Of a DNA stretch of 36,463 nucleotides, positions 30,653-35,656 are shown in pieces (position 1 is the stretch's first letter; each line of letters begins with the position of its first letter). The notes beneath the pieces are model-generated. The model did not search any database. It worked only from the letters and a program-made list of their open reading frames with translations, and was not told where the DNA came from. The stretch covers positions 1-36,463 of IMG/VR virus record IMGVR_UViG_3300044616_000313. One strand, 5' to 3'. A program made the position numbers and the translations under genes. The DNA comes from a virus.

Positions 30653-31468
30653 ATGAACCGAAGCGACTCAATCGCAAGCCTTGCCACCGCGCTGGCGAAG
30701 GCGAACTTGGAGATGTCGAACCCCGCGTTCGACAAGAAAAACTCGCACTTCAACAACGGCTACGCATCGCTCGCCGCCGTGCTGAACGCGATCCGGCAAC
30801 CGCTTGCGAAGCAGGGGCTATCGCTGATTCAGACGATCAGCACCGAACCCGGCTCCGTGACCATCACCACAAGCCTGATCCACGCATCCGGCGAATGGCT
30901 GTCGGCTGACGTATCCGTGGCCGTCCCCAACAACGCGACCGCGCAAGCCGTGGGGTCCGCAACGTCGTACATGAGGCGTTACAGCGCGCTGTCGATGTGC
31001 GGCATCGCGGGCGACAACGCCGACGATGACGGCGAGGAGGACCGCCGGGACCGCGAGGAGCGCAAGCCGATGGCCGCGCCGACACGCAGTCAGCGCACAA
31101 CCCGCGCCACCTTTCAACCGGAGAAGGCGCAAGGCGCAGCCCCAGCACCCGCCGCACCCCCGGCACCCCCGGCCCCGGCAAAGGCTGACCGCTTCCCCGA
31201 TGACTTCAACGGCGAAGTGACCGTGCGGCGCGTCACCCGCCGACCCGGACACCCGCACGCCATTCAGGTTGAAAGCGCGGATCACGGCATGGCGTGGGTG
31301 TCCACGAAGGTTGACGGGTACGCCGAGTGCCTAGAGGAAGCCGTGAACGAGAAGCGCATCGTGGAAGTGTGGCGCAACGGCAACGCGCTGGAACTCATCG
31401 CCGTGCGGAACTGCGCGCAGCCCGCACCCACCGGGGAGGAGGTGAACGCCAATGACCTTCCCTTCTAA
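30653..31468 (+). CDS. erf: ERF-family single-strand annealing protein
   Basis: The 271-residue protein has an N-terminal ERF domain (about residues 5-125), with SIASLATALAKANLEM, FNNGYASLAAVLNAIRQPLAKQGLSLIQT and ATSYMRRYSALSMCGIAGDNADDDGEE. ERF proteins anneal single-stranded DNA during phage recombination and genome circularisation. A Pro/Ala-rich linker (about 150-178) leads to a C-terminal beta-rich piece (FNGEVTVRRVTRRPG...NALELIAVRN) that may be an OB-like binding domain; this is inference. The start follows GGAGACACCG of the tandem-hairpin leader. It works with RusA (27609) and probably the PD-(D/E)XK nuclease. Confidence 0.85.
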   Translation: MNRSDSIASLATALAKANLEMSNPAFDKKNSHFNNGYASLAAVLNAIRQPLAKQGLSLIQTISTEPGSVTITTSLIHASGEWLSADVSVAVPNNATAQAVGSATSYMRRYSALSMCGIAGDNADDDGEEDRRDREERKPMAAPTRSQRTTRATFQPEKAQGAAPAPAAPPAPPAPAKADRFPDDFNGEVTVRRVTRRPGHPHAIQVESADHGMAWVSTKVDGYAECLEEAVNEKRIVEVWRNGNALELIAVRNCAQPAPTGEEVNANDLPF

Positions 31469-31502
31469 AAACTCTCCGCCCCGCCAGCATGAAAGGAATG
31501 CC

Positions 31503-31733
31503 ATGACCGACATCGTGAACCGCTTGCGGACGAACCGCGAGTGCCTTGCCCCGTGCCTAATGGACGAAGCCGCCGATGAAATTGTGCGCCTTGAGCGCGT
31601 CGTGCTGGACCTGATTGCCGAGCGCGACGAGGCGAGGCGGGAAATCGCTCATCGCGTGTTCGTTTCGGGCGGCTTGCTCCCAGCGGAGTTTGCGGAATCT
31701 CGCGGCTGGGATTTCTTCAAGCAAGACAACTGA
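31503..31733 (+). CDS. Small helical protein (76 aa)
   Basis: The ATG at 31503 has AAAGGAA upstream and gives 76 residues starting MTDIVNRLRTNRECLAPCLMDEAADEIVRLERVV. This opening, MTDIV.RLR with DEAADEI, is common in small phage proteins of unknown role. A coiled-coil-like helix (VVLDLIAERDEARREI) follows. An alternative ATG at 31452 would overlap the ERF gene and lacks an SD. The product ends SRGWDFFKQDN. Function is unknown. Confidence 0.65.
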   Translation: MTDIVNRLRTNRECLAPCLMDEAADEIVRLERVVLDLIAERDEARREIAHRVFVSGGLLPAEFAESRGWDFFKQDN

Positions 31734-31761
31734 CCGTCCACGAAGGACAGATTGGAACCCG

Positions 31762-31908
31762 ATGCCGAACCGCAAAGCCCCGAAGTCTAAAGCCAAGCCC
31801 AAGACCTCGCCCCAGCCCCGCGACGTTGGGAAGGAACTGGAGCGGTACGCGCTCATGCTTGCAATCATGCAACTCACGAACGAGCAAATCAGAAAGGCGA
31901 CCCCGTGA
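31762..31908 (+). CDS. Tiny basic protein (48 aa)
   Basis: A 48-residue frame starts at ATG 31762, with a Lys/Pro-rich N terminus (MPNRKAPKSKAKPKTSPQ) and a helix (VGKELERYALMLAIMQLTNEQIRKATP). The ribosome site is weak (TTGGAA). Its stop overlaps the GTG of the Gp157 gene, which argues for translation coupling and a real gene. Function is unknown; the basic tail suggests nucleic-acid contact. Confidence 0.52.
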   Translation: MPNRKAPKSKAKPKTSPQPRDVGKELERYALMLAIMQLTNEQIRKATP

Positions 31909-32417
31909 ACCTGTACGCCATCTCATCCGAAATGCAGGCGGTCATCGACGCGATGCTGGAGGGCGGCGCAGACTCCCCCGAAGCAATGGCCGCGCTGGAC
32001 GAACACCTGAAGGGACTGGACACCGCCCTAGAGGAGAAGGCGGAACGCTATGCCGCCGTCATCCTTGAACTGAAGGCACGCGCCGAAGCACGCGCACGCG
32101 AAGCCGACCGCATCCGCAACCTTGCCAGCATCGACAACAAGGTGATGGAACAACTGGCCGACCGCCTGAAGCACGCCATGACCGCCACGGGACGCACCCG
32201 GATCGACGGTGCCACCGTGCGCCTGTCCGTGGTCCGCAACGGGGGCAAGATCCCCCTGCGCGTCGATGTCGAAGCCGACCAACTGCCCACACGCTTCCAG
32301 CGCGTCGTTTCCGTCACGACCGCGAACAACGATGCCATCCGCGAGGCGTTGGAGGCAGGCGAAGCCGTCCCCGGTTGCGCGCTGCTGGAGCGTGGAACCC
32401 GCCTTGCCATCCGGTAG
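31905..32417 (+). CDS. Siphovirus Gp157-family protein
   Basis: The 170-residue protein fits the Gp157 family: MNLYAISSEMQAVIDAMLEG, a long charged helical region (LDTALEEKAERYAAVILELKARAEAREAD-type, about 38-75), then a beta-rich end with TVRLSVVRNGGKIPLRVD. Residues VPGCALLERGTRLAIR complete the C terminus. The family lies in early regions near annealing proteins of siphoviruses and was named from a streptococcal phage protein; its mechanism is unknown. The start is a GTG overlapping the previous stop. It closes the ERF operon and a strong terminator follows. Confidence 0.82.
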   Translation: MNLYAISSEMQAVIDAMLEGGADSPEAMAALDEHLKGLDTALEEKAERYAAVILELKARAEARAREADRIRNLASIDNKVMEQLADRLKHAMTATGRTRIDGATVRLSVVRNGGKIPLRVDVEADQLPTRFQRVVSVTTANNDAIREALEAGEAVPGCALLERGTRLAIR

Positions 32418-32457
32418 ACTCACCAGCAATTCGCGTGGCCCATCCCCACGCAGTCTC

Positions 32458-32509
32458 CCGCCCGCCGCGTGGACCCCATGAAGGGGAAACCCCGGCGGGC
32501 GGTTTATTT
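32458..32509 (+). terminator. Rho-independent terminator after the ERF operon
   Basis: CCGCCCGCCG (32458-32467) pairs perfectly with CGGCGGGCGG (32493-32502), with an inner CCCC/GGGG stem in the loop, and is followed by TTTATTT (32503-32509). It is the best terminator in the window. Confidence 0.82.
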
Positions 32510-32523
32510 GACCCTCAAATAAA
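32503..32523. promoter_or_regulatory. Perfect 9-bp palindrome between terminator and promoter
   Basis: TTTATTTGA (32503-32511) and TCAAATAAA (32515-32523) flank CCC. The left arm is the terminator T-run. The right arm begins the conserved upstream element of the next promoter. It could be an operator or a bidirectional terminator stem. Confidence 0.4.
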
Positions 32524-32586
32524 TCTGCGAAATCTGTCAGAAATACCCCTCTACCCCATTGCACCCCGGCATGGCGGGGGTACAGT
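32511..32586 (+). promoter_or_regulatory. Early promoter with conserved upstream element (copy 4)
   Basis: TTGCAC (32559-32564), 16 bases with CCCCGGCATGGCGGGG in register, and TACAGT (32581-32586). The upstream 32511-32558 stretch closely matches 28151-28197, with differences mainly at single bases. The expected start is G32593. Confidence 0.68.
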
Positions 32587-32592
32587 ACGTGT

Positions 32593-32645
32593 GTCGCGCA
32601 GGTCGCGCGGCCCGCAGCCCCCGGACGGGGCCACAGGAGACAGCC
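32593..32645 (+). promoter_or_regulatory. Tandem-hairpin mRNA leader (copy 4)
   Basis: Hairpin 1 is TCGCGC (32594-32599), loop AGGTC, GCGCGG (32605-32610). Hairpin 2 is GCCCC (32617-32621), loop CGGAC, GGGGC (32627-32631). CACAGGAGACAGCC leads to ATG 32646. Confidence 0.72.
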
Positions 32646-33044
32646 ATGAGCAACAACGACACCAACACCTACAATCCGTTCGCCACCGTCGAAGCGTTCA
32701 ACGCCTTCCCGACCCCGGACGAACTTCAGCACGGACACTTGGGCCGCTGGGCCGGGGATATGCAGGTGTTCAAAATCAACCTAATGCAGGTTGATTTGGG
32801 ATGGTGCGATGTTGAGGTGTGGGCGCGCCACGCCAGCGCGGACGCTAGCACCGACTTTCGCACCGTTACCCTGAATGTGATGGACGTTGGCACCAACGAC
32901 GCAGAGGTGGCGCGCGCAGCGTTCCGCGCCGACCTGACGCGGCATGGATGCACCGAACCCGAAGTGGCGTACATCGTGGCCCGCAGCAAGGTGGAGGCCA
33001 CGCCGGAATACACCCGATTTATGTGGGTGGAAGATTTGTCCTGA
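32646..33044 (+). CDS. Unknown protein (132 aa)
   Basis: The 132-residue acidic product starts MSNNDTNTYNPFATVEAFNAFPTPDEL. It has a central beta stretch (MQVFKINLMQVDLGWCDVEVWARH, then FRTVTLNVMDVG) and a C-terminal helix (DAEVARAAFRADLTRHG). It ends EYTRFMWVEDLS. No family is recognised. It is first of a two-gene unit with the gene at 33119. The start is set by AGGAGACA of leader copy 4. Confidence 0.68.
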   Translation: MSNNDTNTYNPFATVEAFNAFPTPDELQHGHLGRWAGDMQVFKINLMQVDLGWCDVEVWARHASADASTDFRTVTLNVMDVGTNDAEVARAAFRADLTRHGCTEPEVAYIVARSKVEATPEYTRFMWVEDLS

Positions 33045-33054
33045 CGCACACGCC

Positions 33055-33104
33055 GGGGGCGGGCACGTTGCCCGCCCCCTTCACCCTACGCCCCCGGACG
33101 GGGC
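33055..33104 (+). repeat. Intercistronic hairpin plus hairpin-2 leader (copy B)
   Basis: The 11-pair stem with arm GGGGGCGGGCA (33055-33065, complement 33069-33079) and hairpin 2 (GCCCC 33090-33094, loop CGGAC, GGGGC 33100-33104) repeat the block at 28512-28562 almost base for base. CACAGGAGACAGCC and ATG 33119 follow. The two copies flank unrelated genes. Confidence 0.75.
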
Positions 33105-33118
33105 CACAGGAGACAGCC

Positions 33119-33445
33119 ATGAGCAGCGAGAACACGGGCATGATCGTGAGCCTGAAAACCAAGATTGTGCAGAAGCGTTGGAAGGGCTACACGCGCCGCT
33201 TCCGCTCAAGCGTTGAATACGGCACCTTTCACCGCGTTGCAATGACCGTCCGGATGGCTGACGGGCGCATGGTGTGGGGGTACATCAGCAATGCCGTGCG
33301 CGACCCCGCCAAACTCGCAGACTGCCCGGTGAAGGTGGGAGACACCATCACCATCACCAGCACCATCGCGCAATCGGATTCGGGCACCATGTGGTTTCCG
33401 CTTGAACCCGGATGCCGACTGCACTACACGACCGCGACGGAATGA
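33119..33445 (+). CDS. Beta-rich protein of unknown function (108 aa)
   Basis: The 108-residue product starts MSSENTGMIVSLKTKIVQKRWKGYTRRF and is basic at its N terminus. Successive strands follow (RVAMTVRMADGRMVWGYIS, VKVGDTITITSTIAQS, TMWFPLEPGCRLHYTT), a pattern that could form an OB-like or small barrel fold. A nucleic-acid-binding role is therefore possible but unproven. It is the second gene of the unit from 32646 and is followed two bases after the stop by a consensus promoter. Confidence 0.66.
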   Translation: MSSENTGMIVSLKTKIVQKRWKGYTRRFRSSVEYGTFHRVAMTVRMADGRMVWGYISNAVRDPAKLADCPVKVGDTITITSTIAQSDSGTMWFPLEPGCRLHYTTATE

Positions 33446-33446
33446 G

Positions 33447-33475
33447 TTGCACCCCCTGCGCGACGGGGGTATAAT
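33447..33475 (+). promoter_or_regulatory. Leaderless consensus promoter for the candidate regulator
   Basis: TTGCAC (33447-33452), 17 bases and TATAAT (33470-33475), then six bases and ATG 33482. The spacer holds CCCCC...GGGGG. It combines the leaderless geometry with the C/G palindrome of the early promoters. Confidence 0.72.
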
Positions 33476-33481
33476 GAACGC

Positions 33482-33736
33482 ATGAGACACCCGATTGAAT
33501 CGCCGCATGATGTGCGGACGGCGATCCTCGCCGCCCTGCACGAACAGGGACGCACCCGGTACGCATTCGCCAAAGACTGCGCCACCGCCAACCTGTGCCA
33601 GCACAAGACCGTGGACAGCATCCTGACCAACCCGGAAGCCCTGTCCGCGACCATCCCCACCCTGCCGACCGCCATCACCCTGCTGCAACACGCCGGGTAT
33701 GAACTGGTCGCCGTGTCACGCAAGGGACCACGCTGA
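33482..33736 (+). CDS. Small DNA-binding-like regulator candidate (84 aa)
   Basis: The 84-residue product starts MRHPIESPHDVRTAILAALHEQG and is helical throughout. RTRYAFAKDCATANLCQHKTVDSILTN is compatible with a helix-turn-helix pair, and TLPTAITLLQHAGYELVAV resembles the last helices of small phage repressors. The call is tentative because the pattern is not a textbook HTH. Its promoter is the closest to consensus in the window, with the ATG at the expected +1, as for lambda cI from PRM. It lies between the early block and the terminase genes, so it may switch expression between them. Confidence 0.5.
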   Translation: MRHPIESPHDVRTAILAALHEQGRTRYAFAKDCATANLCQHKTVDSILTNPEALSATIPTLPTAITLLQHAGYELVAVSRKGPR

Positions 33737-33762
33737 AAGACGTTGCTACGATGGAGGGCGAC

Positions 33763-34185
33763 ATGGCCGACCACGCAAACACAGGGGGGATGGAGGGGGT
33801 TTCGGATGGACCGCCCACCCGCAAGGCGGTACGGCGGCACCTGAACGTCATCGAACAGGCGGTCTACGGCGGTTGGGAACTGCCCGACCACGCATCCAAG
33901 ACCATCCCGCAGACCCTTCAGGGCATCCTTGATGACCCCAACGCATCGGTGCGGGACCGCATCCGGGCATCAGAATGCATGATGGCCCTGCGCCGGGACC
34001 GTATGGACGCAGCCGTGCAACTGGACCGCATTCAGCGATTGGACGCAGGCACCGCCACCGACCGCGTGGAGGTGGTGGAAGGCATCACCGATGCCACCCT
34101 GAACGCCGTCGCGCAATCGCTTGTCGCACCCGCCAAGCCCGCCCCCAAGCCGTGCCGAAGCCCAAAGCGCAAGCGCAAGCCCTGA
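33763..34185 (+). CDS. Small terminase subunit candidate
   Basis: The ATG at 33763 has GGAGGG just upstream; an earlier ATG at 33751 is part of that site. The 140-residue protein has a helical body (PTRKAVRRHLNVIEQAVYGGWELPDHASKTIPQTLQGILDD, then ASVRDRIRASECMMALRRDRMDAAVQLDRIQ). A Pro/Lys/Arg-rich tail ends it (KPAPKPCRSPKRKRKP). This size and order before the large subunit fit a small terminase, which binds the packaging site and activates the motor. A similar helical pattern is seen in other environmental phage small subunits. Its end overlaps the large subunit start by 34 bases. Confidence 0.68.
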   Translation: MADHANTGGMEGVSDGPPTRKAVRRHLNVIEQAVYGGWELPDHASKTIPQTLQGILDDPNASVRDRIRASECMMALRRDRMDAAVQLDRIQRLDAGTATDRVEVVEGITDATLNAVAQSLVAPAKPAPKPCRSPKRKRKP

Positions 34186-35618
34186 CCCGCCAGCAGGCGG
34201 TCGAAGCCGCCCGTGAGAACCCGGCGGCGTTCGTGGCCCTGTGCATCGGGAAGCCCGTAAGCGCGCTCCAGCGCGAAATGCTGCACCACGCGCTTGTCCA
34301 CCTTGACTGGTACGCAGAAATCCCACGCGGCCACGCCAAGACATCCACCTACGCCTATCTCGTCGCATGGTGGCTAGGGGTCCGACCCGATGCCCGGTTC
34401 AAGATCGTTTCACAGAACGATGAAACGGCATCGGCTACCAGTCGGTTCATCCGCGACATCATCCGCAGCCGACCGTACCAAGCCGTGTTCCCAAACGTCA
34501 CCCTGAAGCCGGGTGAGGACACCGTGACGGCATGGAGCATCGTTTCGCCGGGACTAGGGCCGCGCCGTGACCCCTCCGTGCAGGCTTCCGGCGTGTTCGG
34601 TCGAACGGGTGGACGCGCAGACGTAATTTGGTTCGATGACTTGTGCGACCTACGGAACTCCGTGCTGCAACCCGCCCTGCGCGAGCAGGTGAAGGAAGCC
34701 GTATCGAACGTGTGGCTCCCGATGCTGGACCCGTCCGGGCCGCACCCCAGCCGGGTATGGCGCAGCGCAACCCCCTTCCATGTCGATGACCTGACCGCCG
34801 ACTGGCGCAAGGAATGCGAAGGCAACGGCACCCTGCTTCGCCGCCCGTGCATGGGACTGCAAAGCCCGTGGCCGGAAGTATTTACGCCTGACCTACTCGC
34901 CAAGCGTCGCAGCGCGATGGGGCCGATGGGCTACGCCCGCGCCTACGAACTGGTCCCCCTGTCCAGCGACCTGCTGGTGTTCCGCCCTGAATGGGTGCGG
35001 TACTACGACCCGGCAAAGATTCCTGCCGTGACCCGGACCATCGCCGCGATTGACTGGGGCTATGGCAAGAAGGCGCAGGAGCGGGATGACCCCGACTACA
35101 GCGTGTGCATCGTGGGGGAAGTGGACTTCCACCGCAACCTGTACCTGACCGACATCCTGCGCGTGCGAGAGGCGTTCCCGGTGTTCGCAAAGCAGGCCGC
35201 GTCCCTGCTCTCCCGCCGGGGAGCGTCCGTGGTGCTGGCCGAAGCCAACGGGCCGCAGAAGGGCATCTTCGACTCCTTCCGCGACATGACCACGCAGCCC
35301 ATGCTGGCCGTGGAGCGATCCAGCGACAAGCACCTACGCGCAGCCGGGGCGCAGCCGTTCGTGGAGCAGGGCAAATTGCTGTTCCCGCAATCGGGCGACG
35401 GCAGGGTGTTGCCCGCCTTCCAGCCCGTCATGGACGAAATGATGGCGTTCCCGGCAGGCTCCCACGATGACACCGTGGACGTAGTGGTAGACCTGTGCGG
35501 GGAAGCCGTGCGCGGCTCGCTGACGGCGACGGAGCGCAACGCGGGCAGAATTGAACGGCCTGACGCAATCGGGCAACTGTTCGGCGCGCGTGCCCCCAAG
35601 CGTCCGTTCTTTGCGTGA
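34152..35618 (+). CDS. Large terminase subunit
   Basis: I take the GTG at 34152 as start (488 residues); the frame is open earlier, but that part is an Arg/His-rich shadow of the small subunit gene. The protein has an ATPase with a Walker A-type motif in EIPRGHAKTSTY (about 54-65) and Walker B VIWFDDL (about 159-165). A C-terminal nuclease domain carries AAIDWGYGKK (about 298-307) and SHDDTVDVVVDL (about 437-448), whose aspartates would bind metal. It cuts concatemeric DNA and pumps it into the procapsid. Family type (cos or headful) cannot be told from sequence alone. The modular gene follows 38 bases later. Confidence 0.87.
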   Translation: MPKPKAQAQALTRQQAVEAARENPAAFVALCIGKPVSALQREMLHHALVHLDWYAEIPRGHAKTSTYAYLVAWWLGVRPDARFKIVSQNDETASATSRFIRDIIRSRPYQAVFPNVTLKPGEDTVTAWSIVSPGLGPRRDPSVQASGVFGRTGGRADVIWFDDLCDLRNSVLQPALREQVKEAVSNVWLPMLDPSGPHPSRVWRSATPFHVDDLTADWRKECEGNGTLLRRPCMGLQSPWPEVFTPDLLAKRRSAMGPMGYARAYELVPLSSDLLVFRPEWVRYYDPAKIPAVTRTIAAIDWGYGKKAQERDDPDYSVCIVGEVDFHRNLYLTDILRVREAFPVFAKQAASLLSRRGASVVLAEANGPQKGIFDSFRDMTTQPMLAVERSSDKHLRAAGAQPFVEQGKLLFPQSGDGRVLPAFQPVMDEMMAFPAGSHDDTVDVVVDLCGEAVRGSLTATERNAGRIERPDAIGQLFGARAPKRPFFA

Positions 35619-35619
35619 A

Positions 35620-35650
35620 GCATTGCATGGGCAATGCAGGCGGATACCAT
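35620..35650 (+). promoter_or_regulatory. Leaderless-type promoter with inverted repeat, before the modular gene
   Basis: TTGCAT (35623-35628), 16 bases and TACCAT (35645-35650) are followed by six bases and ATG 35657. The -35 lies in an inverted repeat, GCATTGC (35620-35626) and GCAATGC (35631-35637), which could be an operator or the hairpin of a terminator for the terminase operon. Confidence 0.5.
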
Positions 35651-35656
35651 CCGCGC

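Noticed and set aside
33975-34151. N-terminal extension of the large terminase
   Set aside because: The extra residues are Arg/His/Pro-rich and overlap the small terminase in another frame; homologous large subunits start nearer to the ATPase domain.
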